DNA from: an uncultured Bacillota bacterium
Lineage (GTDB): Bacteria; Bacillota; Clostridia; Oscillospirales; Oscillospiraceae
NCBI GenBank assembly: GCA_947383275.1
Contig: CANDCW010000128.1
Coordinates: 1 to 5,008 of the forward strand
DNA: 5,008 nucleotides
Reading direction: 5' to 3'
In this document: piece by piece, positions 1-5,008 of the stretch
Layout: each line of letters begins with the position of its first letter
How positions within the stretch are numbered: position 1 is the first letter of the stretch
The notes under the pieces: model-generated
What the model saw: only the letters and a program-made list of their open reading frames with translations
The model's database searches: none
Told to the model about the DNA's origin: nothing
Made by a program: the position numbers and the translations under genes

Positions 1-958
1 AGTCCCCCTCAATGGAGTGCTTCAGGGCGGAGGCCGCCACGGCGAACTCCACCGCAGCCTGGGTGGACTTGCCGTTCATCAGGGAGTAGATCAGCCCGCC
101 GCCGAAGGAATCGCCGCCGCCTACCCGGTCGATGATGTGCAGCTCATACTTTTTAGAGAAGCAATATTCCCCGCTGGCCACGTCGTAGAGCATGGCGGAC
201 CAGCCGTTGTCAAAGGCGGAGTGGGACTCCCGCAGGGTGATGGCCACCTTCTCAAAGCCAAACTTGTCCGCCAGCTGCTTGGCCACAGACTTGTAGCCCT
301 CGTGATTCAGGGAACCGGCGGTGATGTCGGTAGCCTCTGCCTCGATGCCGAACACATCCTTGGCGTCCTCCTCGTTGGAAATGCACACGTCCACATACTG
401 GCACAGGTCGGTCATAGCCTCCCGGGCCTGGGCCCGGGTCCACAGCTTGCCCCGGTAGTTCAGGTCGCAGGAGATCTTGATGCCCTTGGCCTTGGCGGCC
501 TTGCAGGCCTCCCGGCAGATGTCCACCACGTTGGGGCCCAGAGCCGGGGTGATGCCGGTGAAGTGGAACCACTCCACCCCCTCGAAGATCTTGTCCCAGT
601 CAAAGTCGCCCGTCGCGGCCTCCTGGATGGCGGAGTGGGCCCGGTCGTAGATGCACACGCTGCCCCGCTGGGAGGCGCCCTTCTCGTTGAAGTAGATGCC
701 TACCCGGTCGCCGCCCCGGACGATCTTGGAGGTGTCCACACCGTAGCGCCGCAGGGAGTTGACTGCCGCCTGGCCGATGGCGTGGGCGGGGAGCTTGGTG
801 ACATAGGCCACGTCCAGACCATAGTTGGCCAGGGAGACGGCCACATTGGCCTCGCCGCCGCCAAAGGAGAATTCCAAGTGGTCGGCCTGGACGAAACGCT
901 CATAGTTGTAGGGCTGGAGCCGGATCATCAGCTCGCCGAAGGTAACAATTTTAGCCAT
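1..958 (-). CDS. kdgK: 2-keto-3-deoxygluconate kinase (PfkB family), 3' end cut by window edge
   Basis: Phosphorylates 2-keto-3-deoxy-D-gluconate with ATP to KDPG in the cytoplasm, feeding the aldolase encoded just upstream. Read from the ATG at 958, 319 residues are visible and the frame is still open at the edge; PfkB sugar kinases of this type are about 340 residues, so roughly 20 are missing. The N terminus (MAKIVTFGELMIRL) and the FGGGEANVAVSLA segment near residues 32-44 are the PfkB substrate-binding start. The GVDTSKIVRGGDRVGIYF stretch near 73-90 and CDLNYRGKLW near 164-173 are typical of KDG kinases. DRVGGGDSFGGG near 277-288 is the second PfkB signature, with catalytic Asp about 283. 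The start is supported by AAGGAGG (complement of 968-974), 9 nt upstream. The gene lies 14 bp after eda, whose stop codon overlaps this ribosome binding site, so the two are surely one operon. A fructokinase-like relative is possible from the fold, but the pathway context favours KdgK. Confidence 0.93.
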   Translation of the reverse strand, partial: MAKIVTFGELMIRLQPYNYERFVQADHLEFSFGGGEANVAVSLANYGLDVAYVTKLPAHAIGQAAVNSLRRYGVDTSKIVRGGDRVGIYFNEKGASQRGSVCIYDRAHSAIQEAATGDFDWDKIFEGVEWFHFTGITPALGPNVVDICREACKAAKAKGIKISCDLNYRGKLWTRAQAREAMTDLCQYVDVCISNEEDAKDVFGIEAEATDITAGSLNHEGYKSVAKQLADKFGFEKVAITLRESHSAFDNGWSAMLYDVASGEYCFSKKYELHIIDRVGGGDSFGGGLIYSLMNGKSTQAAVEFAVAASALKHSIEGD

Positions 959-972
959 GATATTTTTCCTCC

Positions 973-1917
973 TTATTTCTGCACCAGATGGATGGCAAAA
1001 CCGCCTACCTCACCCTTGAGGTAGATGGCCTTGGGTTTGCGGGTGGACTCGTCAAACTCCACGCCCTGACGGCCCAGGTGGTAAATAGCCCGGTCCAAAT
1101 TGTTGGTTCCGATGGCAATGTGGCCGTTTTTGCCCAGGTAGGGGGCCTTCATACACTCCACGGCGCTGCCGGCAAAGATAGAGCTGTTGCCCGGCTTGTA
1201 GTCGAAACCAAAGAAGGCGCATAGGGTTTTAGCGGCCCGCTGGGCCTCCACCTCGTTGTCGCAGTTAATGCCCACATGGGCCAGGGAGAAGCCCAGCATG
1301 GTTTTGACCGCCTCTTTGCATATGGCGGTAATCTCCTCCCACTTGCCTGCCTTAATCATGTCGCTCTTGCACATCCAGGTGCCACCCACGGCCACGATCT
1401 GGTCGTAGCCCAGGTAGTCATTGACATTCTTTGCGTTGACGCCGCCGGTACACATCCATTTGGCGGTTTTCAGCGCCGCGCCGATGTTCTTCAGCATAGC
1501 CACGCCGCCGTTGGCTTCAGCAGGGAAAAACTTCAGTATCTCACAGCCCTGGTTCATGGCCTGCTGCATCTCACCAGCGGTGGCGGTGCCAGGCATCATC
1601 AGCCCGCCCCTGTCGATAACGTGCTGGGTGACCTTGGGGTCGTAGCCGGGGGCCACAATGAACTTGGCGCCGGCAGCCATGGCCCGGTCGGCTTGGTCTG
1701 TGGTGAGAACGGTGCCCGCGCCCAGCAGCATCTCCGGGACTTCTTTGTTAATCATTTTAATGCAGTCCTCCGCACAAGCGGTGCGGAAGGTGACCTCGGC
1801 GGCGGGCAGGCCACCGTCCACCAGGGCTTTGCACAAGGGGACCGCCTCGTCCACGCTGTTAAAGGCGATTACGGGGATAATGCCGATGTCGGATACGCGC
1901 TTAAGAACGTCATTCAT
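973..1917 (-). CDS. eda: KDPG/KHG aldolase with fused C-terminal VOC-like domain
   Basis: Class I (Schiff-base) aldolase that cleaves 2-keto-3-deoxy-6-phosphogluconate to pyruvate and glyceraldehyde 3-phosphate; the family also acts on 4-hydroxy-2-oxoglutarate. The protein has 314 residues. Residues 1-208 are the TIM-barrel aldolase: AAEVTFRT (39-46, catalytic Glu41), GAGTV (67-71), the Schiff-base lysine in EILKFFPAEANGG (Lys129) and the phosphate-binding CTGGV near 156-160. Classical Eda proteins are about 210 residues. The remaining ~105 residues (LAHVGINCDN... to ...GGFAIHLVQK) look like a vicinal-oxygen-chelate (glyoxalase/bleomycin-resistance) domain, with His214 and His266 at plausible metal positions and His310 where the usual C-terminal Glu would be; this assignment is inference. 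The ATG at 1917 is preceded by GGAGG (complement of 1927-1931) at 9 nt. It is first in the leftward eda-kdgK operon. Confidence 0.94.
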   Translation of the reverse strand: MNDVLKRVSDIGIIPVIAFNSVDEAVPLCKALVDGGLPAAEVTFRTACAEDCIKMINKEVPEMLLGAGTVLTTDQADRAMAAGAKFIVAPGYDPKVTQHVIDRGGLMMPGTATAGEMQQAMNQGCEILKFFPAEANGGVAMLKNIGAALKTAKWMCTGGVNAKNVNDYLGYDQIVAVGGTWMCKSDMIKAGKWEEITAICKEAVKTMLGFSLAHVGINCDNEVEAQRAAKTLCAFFGFDYKPGNSSIFAGSAVECMKAPYLGKNGHIAIGTNNLDRAIYHLGRQGVEFDESTRKPKAIYLKGEVGGFAIHLVQK

Positions 1918-1970
1918 AACTGTAAGCCTCCAAAATTTTGATTGCGCTGTACTTTGGGCTTTCTGGCTCC

Positions 1971-1998
1971 ATTATACAACTTACATACTAGAATACAA
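1971..1998 (-). promoter_or_regulatory. Predicted sigma-A promoter of the eda-kdgK operon
   Basis: On the minus strand there is a perfect TATAAT -10 (complement of 1971-1976). A weak -35, TTGTAT (complement of 1993-1998), lies upstream with a 16-bp spacer. Transcription would begin near 1964, leaving a leader of about 47 nt containing the eda ribosome binding site. The poor -35 and the CATACTAG element inside the spacer suggest a regulated promoter. Confidence 0.6.
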
Positions 1999-2002
1999 TT
2001 GG
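1984..2002. repeat. Copy A of the CATACTAG...AATTGG repeat, candidate operator in the eda promoter
   Basis: CATACTAG at 1984-1991 is followed by AATACA and then ATTGG ending at 2002. The same octamer and a similarly spaced AATTGG recur at 2110-2130. CATACTAG is close to the palindrome ATACTAGTAT, the size and shape of sites bound by FadR-subfamily GntR dimers (family knowledge). It lies wholly between the -35 and -10 of the predicted eda promoter, a position expected for repression. That the neighbouring GntR protein binds here is inference. Confidence 0.45.
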
Positions 2003-2087
2003 CGGAATATCAAAATTTATGCAATCTTTTTTGTGTATTATCCCAAATCAAAATTTTTTAATCCAATTTTCTGCCAATATAGACAAA

Positions 2088-2103
2088 AAAATTCCGGAAT
2101 TTT
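2088..2103. repeat. Perfect 16-bp palindrome in the divergent control region
   Basis: AAAATTCCGGAATTTT reads identically on both strands. It lies between the two divergent promoters, 14 bp upstream of the predicted gntR -35. It has no unpaired loop and no T-tract function, so it is more likely a site for a dimeric regulator than a terminator. The protein that would bind it is not known from the sequence. Confidence 0.4.
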
Positions 2104-2109
2104 GGCTGG

Positions 2110-2130
2110 CATACTAGTGGACAAAATTGG
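2110..2130. repeat. Copy B of the CATACTAG...AATTGG repeat, candidate operator at the gntR promoter
   Basis: CATACTAG at 2110-2117 directly abuts the predicted -35 hexamer of the rightward promoter, and AATTGG follows at 2125-2130. It matches copy A in the octamer and has the same order of ACAA and ATTGG elements, with two extra bases between them. A repressor bound here would cover the -35, which fits autoregulation of the gntR-kduI-kduD unit (inference). Confidence 0.45.
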
Positions 2131-2146
2131 ACCGCTGTGATAGAGT
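2118..2146 (+). promoter_or_regulatory. Predicted promoter of the gntR-kduI-kduD operon
   Basis: TGGACA (2118-2123, five of six bases of the consensus -35) is followed after a 17-bp spacer by TAGAGT (2141-2146, four of six). An extended -10 dinucleotide TG sits at 2138-2139. Transcription would begin near 2153, giving a leader of about 40 nt before the regulator gene. Confidence 0.5.
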
Positions 2147-2193
2147 GTAAGTAACGCGTTTAAACCAAACCGCCACAGAGACTGGAGAGTGTT

Positions 2194-2868
2194 ATGAAAC
2201 TGTCAGATCGCCTGCCCCGGGAGAGCAGTCGGGACTATGCCCTGCGTATCATTAAAGAAAACATCGTCAGCTTGAATTTGGCTCCCGGCAGTCAGATCAG
2301 CGAAAACGAGCTGGCCGCAGAGATGGGTCTGTCCCGCACCCCGGTTCGAGAGGCCCTGATTGAGCTGTCCAAGGTAGAGATCGTCGAGATTCACCCCCAA
2401 CGCAAGAGCACCGTTCCCTTGATCAACTACGACCTGGTGGAGGAGTCCCGCTTTATGCGCAACCTGATGGAGTGCGCCGTGGTGGAACTGGTGTGTGAAA
2501 TGGCCGCTCCCATCGACATTGAACGCTTAAACGCCAATATCCGGCTCCAGAGCTTCTATTTGGACGGCTACTACACCAACGAGCTGATGGCCCTGGACAA
2601 CCAATTCCACGGAATGCTCTTTGATATTGCGAAAAAGGCCCGGGTCTTCCAGCTGATTCAAAATATTGCCATCCACTTTGACCGGGTACGGGGCATGGCG
2701 CTGTCCTCGGTAAAGGACCTGAAGGTGGTTAAAGACCATCAGGACCTGGTAGAATTTATCCGGCAGAAGGATGCCAAGGCCGCTCGGGAACTGATGGAGG
2801 TCCACTTAAACCGCTACAAGATTGACGCGGCTGAAATTCGTAAGCTTTATCCCCAGTATTTTAAATAA
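2194..2868 (+). CDS. GntR-family transcriptional regulator, FadR subfamily (FCD domain)
   Basis: DNA-binding regulator of 224 residues, normal length for the FadR subfamily. Residues 12-75 form the winged helix-turn-helix, with the recognition-helix signature LSRTPVREAL at 46-55 and APGSQISENELA before it. Residues about 82-210 are the all-helical FCD effector domain. The metal-ligand pattern of FCD proteins is visible as Asp135 and His139 (LDNQFHGML), His182 (KDHQDLV) and His204 (MEVHLNRY), so it probably binds a metal and a carboxylate or sugar-acid effector. The ATG at 2194 has GGAG 6 nt upstream. It is first in an operon with kduI (18-bp gap) and divergent from eda-kdgK. It therefore most likely controls both arms, with a pathway intermediate such as KDG or a related uronate as inducer (inference). 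The sequence does not settle which named family member (UxuR, ExuR or KdgR type) it matches. Confidence 0.9.
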   Translation: MKLSDRLPRESSRDYALRIIKENIVSLNLAPGSQISENELAAEMGLSRTPVREALIELSKVEIVEIHPQRKSTVPLINYDLVEESRFMRNLMECAVVELVCEMAAPIDIERLNANIRLQSFYLDGYYTNELMALDNQFHGMLFDIAKKARVFQLIQNIAIHFDRVRGMALSSVKDLKVVKDHQDLVEFIRQKDAKAARELMEVHLNRYKIDAAEIRKLYPQYFK

Positions 2869-2886
2869 AATGATGAGGTATATTTT

Positions 2887-3729
2887 ATGGACATTCGTTA
2901 TTCTGCCAATCCCAAGGACGTCAAGCGCTTTACTACCCAGGAACTGAGAGAGGAATTCCTGATCGAAAACCTTTACCGGCCCGATGAGGTGGTGGCCGTG
3001 TACAGCCATGTGGACCGGATGGTCACCTTGGGCTGTATGCCTGTTCGGGAGGCCGTCCCCATCGACAAGGGCATTGACGTGTGGGCAAATTTTGGCACCC
3101 GCTACTTCCTGGAGCGCCGGGAAATCGGTATTTTTAATATTGGCGGCGCTGGAACCATTTCGGTAGACGGCACAGTGTACAAGCTGGGGTACAAGGACTG
3201 TATCTATATCACCCGGGGCGCGGAAAGCGTGGTCTTCTCCAGTGAAGACAGCGCCAAACCTGCCAAATTCTACATGGTTTCTGCCCCCGCCCACCGCAGC
3301 TATGAGACCAGACTGCTCCGCCTGGAGGACGCGGCAAAACGGCCCTGCGGAGATTCTGCCACTGCCAACAAGCGGGTCATTAACCAGTTTATCCACCCCG
3401 ATGTGCTGCCCACCTGCCAGTTGTCTATGGGCATGACCGTTCTGGAAGGCGGAAGCGTATGGAACACCATGCCTGCCCACACCCATGAGCGGCGCATGGA
3501 GGTCTACATGTACTTTGAGGTTCCAGAAGATGAGGTGGTTTTCCACATAATGGGCCAGCCTCAGGAGACACGGCACATTATTATGCGCAATGAACAGGCT
3601 GTGATTTCTCCCTCCTGGTCCATCCACGCCGGGGCAGGCACTGCCAGCTACACGTTTATCTGGGCCATGGGCGGCGAGAACCAGGCATTTGACGACATGG
3701 ATACCATTCCCTCAACACAACTGAAGTGA
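2887..3729 (+). CDS. kduI: 5-keto-4-deoxyuronate isomerase (4-deoxy-L-threo-5-hexulose uronate ketol-isomerase)
   Basis: Cupin-fold zinc isomerase converting 5-keto-4-deoxyuronate, the spontaneous product of unsaturated uronic acids, to 2,5-diketo-3-deoxygluconate. The 280 residues match the family length (E. coli KduI is 278). Family hallmarks are the N-terminal MDIRYSANPKDVKRFTTQEL, the EIGIFNIGGAGTISVDG stretch near 79-95, and the metal site PAHTHERRMEVYMYFE near 196-211. The likely zinc ligands are His198, His200, Glu205 and, in the SWSIHAG segment, His247, each two positions later than in the E. coli enzyme. All four are present, so the enzyme should be active. The ATG at 2887 is preceded by a GATGAGGT-type ribosome binding site at 7 nt. 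It is co-transcribed with the regulator upstream and the dehydrogenase downstream (27-bp gap). Confidence 0.96.
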   Translation: MDIRYSANPKDVKRFTTQELREEFLIENLYRPDEVVAVYSHVDRMVTLGCMPVREAVPIDKGIDVWANFGTRYFLERREIGIFNIGGAGTISVDGTVYKLGYKDCIYITRGAESVVFSSEDSAKPAKFYMVSAPAHRSYETRLLRLEDAAKRPCGDSATANKRVINQFIHPDVLPTCQLSMGMTVLEGGSVWNTMPAHTHERRMEVYMYFEVPEDEVVFHIMGQPQETRHIIMRNEQAVISPSWSIHAGAGTASYTFIWAMGGENQAFDDMDTIPSTQLK

Positions 3730-3741
3730 GGCTGACGGGTG

Positions 3742-3749
3742 GGAAGGAG
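3742..3749 (+). promoter_or_regulatory. Ribosome binding site that fixes the kduD start
   Basis: GGAAGGAG lies 7 nt upstream of the ATG at 3757. An in-frame GTG at 3739 would place this site inside the coding sequence, so the longer form is unlikely. A second ATG at 3763 is 13 nt away, too far for best spacing. Confidence 0.8.
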
Positions 3750-3756
3750 TAAAGCA

Positions 3757-4557
3757 ATGGATATGCAAAAACAGTTTTCTTTGGAGGGCAAGGTGGCCCT
3801 GGTCACCGGCGGCGCTTACGGAATCGGATTTGCCATTGCGGAGGCCCTGGCCAGGGCCGGGGCAAAAATCGCGTTCAACTGCCGCAGCCAGTCCAACCTA
3901 GATAAAGCGCTGGCCGGCTATTCAGGAAAAGGCATTGATGCCCGAGGCTACATCGCCGATGTGACGGACGAGGAGCAGGTTGTCGATCTGGTAGGGCGGA
4001 TTGAAACCGAGCTTGGGGGCGTGGATATTCTTGTGAACAACGCCGGTGTGATCAAACGCATTCCTATGACCGATATGACTGCAGAGGACTTCCGCCAAGT
4101 GGTGGATATCGACCTGGTCGGGCCCTTTATCTGCGCCAAGGCGGTCATTCCTGGGATGTTGGCCAAGGGGCACGGTAAGATCATCAATATCTGTTCCATG
4201 ATGAGCGAGCTGGGCCGGGAAACGGTCTCCGCCTATGCCGCAGCCAAGGGCGGGCTAAAAATGCTTACCCGGAACATTTGCGCTGAGTATGGTGGGGCTA
4301 ATATTCAGTGTAACGGCATCGGTCCCGGCTACATTGCTACCCCCCAAACCGCTCCGCTTCGGGAGCGCCAGCCCGACGGCAGCCGGCATCCCTTTGATCA
4401 GTTTATTGTGTCGAAAACCCCGGCGGGCCGCTGGGGTGAGCCCGAGGATCTGATGGGCCCGGCGGTATTCCTGGCTTCTGAGGCTTCTAATTTTGTCAAC
4501 GGCCACATCCTATATGTGGATGGAGGGATCCTGGCTTATATTGGCAAGCAGCCTTAA
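3757..4557 (+). CDS. kduD: Short-chain dehydrogenase, KduD/DhuD-type (gluconate 5-dehydrogenase-like)
   Basis: NAD(P)H-dependent classical SDR of 266 residues. In this context it should reduce 2,5-diketo-3-deoxygluconate to 2-keto-3-deoxygluconate. Motifs: TGGAYGIG (17-24) for cofactor binding, ADVTDEEQ near 67-74, NNAG (94-97), catalytic Ser147 (INICSMMSELG), Tyr160 and Lys164 (SAYAAAKGG), then PGYIATPQTAPLR (190-202) and GRWGEPEDLMGPAVFLASEAS near 224-243. The last segments and the C terminus VDGGILAYIGKQP resemble Firmicutes gluconate 5-dehydrogenases (IdnO/Ga5DH type), including streptococcal proteins later assigned as KDG dehydrogenases (DhuD), more than E. coli KduD (253 residues). From sequence alone it could be named gluconate 5-dehydrogenase; its place between kduI and a KdgK/Eda pair argues for the KduD role. 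Start chosen at 3757 from the GGAAGGAG ribosome binding site. It is the last gene before the operon terminator. Confidence 0.9.
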   Translation: MDMQKQFSLEGKVALVTGGAYGIGFAIAEALARAGAKIAFNCRSQSNLDKALAGYSGKGIDARGYIADVTDEEQVVDLVGRIETELGGVDILVNNAGVIKRIPMTDMTAEDFRQVVDIDLVGPFICAKAVIPGMLAKGHGKIINICSMMSELGRETVSAYAAAKGGLKMLTRNICAEYGGANIQCNGIGPGYIATPQTAPLRERQPDGSRHPFDQFIVSKTPAGRWGEPEDLMGPAVFLASEASNFVNGHILYVDGGILAYIGKQP

Positions 4558-4619
4558 ATATTTAAAGTATACCTTCGAAACAACGTGGCACTGGTAAAGA
4601 GAGCCGGAGCAGTAGATTA

Positions 4620-4661
4620 AATGCAGGAAAGGTTTTTTAACCTTTTTCTGCATTATTTTTT
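4620..4661 (+). terminator. Rho-independent terminator of the gntR-kduI-kduD operon
   Basis: The left arm AATGCAGGAAAGGTT (4620-4634), loop TTTT, and right arm AACCTTTTTCTGCATT (4639-4654) pair along almost their full length with one bulge and one G-U pair. Six T residues follow at 4656-4661. It lies 62 bp after the kduD stop codon, and no gene comes between. Confidence 0.85.
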
Positions 4662-4674
4662 AGTTAAACCGGGG

Positions 4675-4762
4675 AAAGGGGTGATTTTAGGTGAGAACTT
4701 TATTGCCCACTTATACCGTGGAGGCTTCCGGCTGCATGACGGCGGCTGTCCATTATCTATAA
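4675..4762 (+). other. Strong ribosome binding site with a 23-codon dead-end frame
   Basis: AAAGGGGTGA (4675-4684) lies 6 nt before a GTG at 4691. That GTG opens 23 codons beginning MRTLLPTY and ends at TAA 4760-4762. The site is strong, yet the frame is short and unlike any peptide I recognise. The frame stops inside the start of the receiver-domain fragment that follows in another frame. It may be the translation start of the same broken response-regulator gene, left behind by an internal deletion or frameshift; a stretch like YTVEASG is only faintly reminiscent of a receiver N-terminal half. A genuine small protein is less likely. Confidence 0.25.
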
Positions 4763-4937
4763 GGCGGGGGCAGTGGATTACATCACCAAGCCATTTTCCA
4801 TGGGGACCTTGCAGCGGAAGATCTGCGCCATGTTCGCCATGTTGGAGCACCACAAACCGGCATATGACCGGCCAGGGGTCTACCTTTTCCGTGTTCCTGC
4901 CCCGGTGGTAGAGTGTTCACAAAAAATTCACATTTAA
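4740..4937 (+). pseudogene. Response-regulator receiver-domain fragment (decayed gene remnant)
   Basis: The frame starting after a TGA at 4737-4739 reads RRLSIIYKAGAVDYITKPF, then SMGTLQRKICAMFAMLEHHK, and ends at TAA 4935-4937. KAGAVDYITKPF is the characteristic alpha4-beta5 end of CheY-like receiver domains, with the conserved Lys-Pro pair, and the following residues fit helix alpha5. The N-terminal acidic pocket, the phosphoacceptor Asp and the Thr/Ser switch residue are absent. There is no start codon in this frame, and no output domain follows; residues after about 4870 do not look like a linker or winged helix. It is therefore a remnant of perhaps 45 recognisable residues, not a working gene. 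The parent was probably an OmpR-like two-component regulator, but the subfamily cannot be fixed. Confidence 0.7.
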
Positions 4938-4967
4938 AGCTTCAATTCGGACATTTCTGTGACATTT
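4916..4967. repeat. Direct repeats at 11-bp steps upstream of the next gene
   Basis: TTCACA occurs at 4916-4921 and 4927-4932, five bases apart. GACATTT occurs at 4950-4956 and 4961-4967, also starting 11 bp apart. Hexamers repeated once per helical turn are the usual binding pattern of OmpR/PhoB-family response regulators; Bacillus PhoP boxes, for example, are TT(A/T/C)ACA repeats about 5 bp apart (family knowledge). A role as operator for the gene starting beyond the window edge is inference. A possible -10 (TACCAT, 4974-4979) follows, but no good -35 is present. Confidence 0.4.
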
Positions 4968-4992
4968 GGATTTTACCATAGCTCCAACACTT

Positions 4993-5000
4993 GAAAGGAG
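4993..5000 (+). promoter_or_regulatory. Ribosome binding site of a gene starting at or just past the right edge
   Basis: GAAAGGAG is followed by 8 nt to the end of the window with no start codon, so translation would begin at about the first base beyond it. The identity of the gene cannot be seen. Confidence 0.6.
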
Positions 5001-5008
5001 CGTTTGCA

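Noticed and set aside
17..1024. Long plus-strand open frame opposite kdgK
   Set aside because: It is the antisense shadow of the GC-rich kdgK gene. It has no family motifs, while the opposite strand shows full PfkB signatures and a ribosome binding site.
1276..1941. Plus-strand open frame of about 220 codons opposite eda
   Set aside because: Antisense shadow. Its sequence is low in recognisable motifs and the minus strand encodes an intact aldolase with its catalytic residues.
2146..2166. Possible catabolite-repression (cre) site near AACGCGTT
   Set aside because: Aligned on either strand to the CcpA consensus, it has about four or more mismatches at the conserved positions.
2806..3627. Minus-strand open frame of about 270 codons opposite kduI
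   Set aside because: Antisense shadow. KduI on the plus strand is intact, with all four zinc ligands in place, and no ribosome binding site supports the reverse frame.
3739..3756. GTG at 3739 as the start of the dehydrogenase
   Set aside because: It would bury the only good ribosome binding site within the gene. The ATG at 3757 has ideal spacing and begins close to where SDR proteins of this family begin.
4585..4620. Text reading VALVKRAGAVD then stop, echoing KAGAVDY of the receiver fragment
   Set aside because: About 17 of 24 bases match around the shared core but similarity ends outside it. This is too short to claim a duplicated remnant.
4621..4911. Plus-strand open frame of 96 codons after kduD
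   Set aside because: Its ATG lies inside the terminator stem, and it runs out of frame through the receiver-domain fragment, giving a Pro/Ser/Cys-rich sequence with no homology I recognise.

Overview
This window is a sugar-acid catabolism locus from a bacterium that looks like a Gram-positive, gut-type Clostridia member, most likely Oscillospiraceae-like (inference). The signs are strong AGGAGG-type ribosome binding sites, GC-rich third codon positions inside genes against AT-rich intergenic DNA, a KDPG aldolase with an extra C-terminal domain, and a reductase resembling Firmicutes gluconate 5-dehydrogenases. No species can be named from the sequence alone.

Layout. Two divergent transcription units face away from a 276-bp AT-rich control region (1918-2193). 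Leftward: a KDPG aldolase with a C-terminal VOC-like domain (eda, 973-1917), then 2-keto-3-deoxygluconate kinase (kdgK, from 958 and running off the left edge). Rightward: a GntR/FCD-type regulator (2194-2868), a KduI-family 5-keto-4-deoxyuronate isomerase (2887-3729) and a KduD/gluconate-5-dehydrogenase-like short-chain dehydrogenase (3757-4557), followed by a rho-independent terminator (4620-4661).

Together the four enzymes make a continuous route. KduI converts 5-keto-4-deoxyuronate (from unsaturated uronic acids of pectin or glycosaminoglycans) to 2,5-diketo-3-deoxygluconate. The SDR reduces this to 2-keto-3-deoxygluconate (KDG), KdgK phosphorylates KDG to KDPG, and Eda cleaves KDPG to pyruvate and glyceraldehyde 3-phosphate. 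The GntR protein is the obvious candidate regulator of both arms. Each promoter carries a copy of the octamer CATACTAG: one between -35 and -10 of the eda promoter, the other abutting the -35 of the gntR promoter. A perfect 16-bp palindrome also lies between the two promoters.

The right end (4558-5008) holds no intact gene. After the terminator there is a strong ribosome binding site with a GTG that opens a 23-codon dead-end frame. Next comes a recognisable fragment of a response-regulator receiver domain (KAGAVDYITKPF) with no start, no phosphoacceptor region and no output domain. Last is an AT-rich stretch with direct repeats at 11-bp steps and a ribosome binding site whose gene would begin at or just after the window edge.
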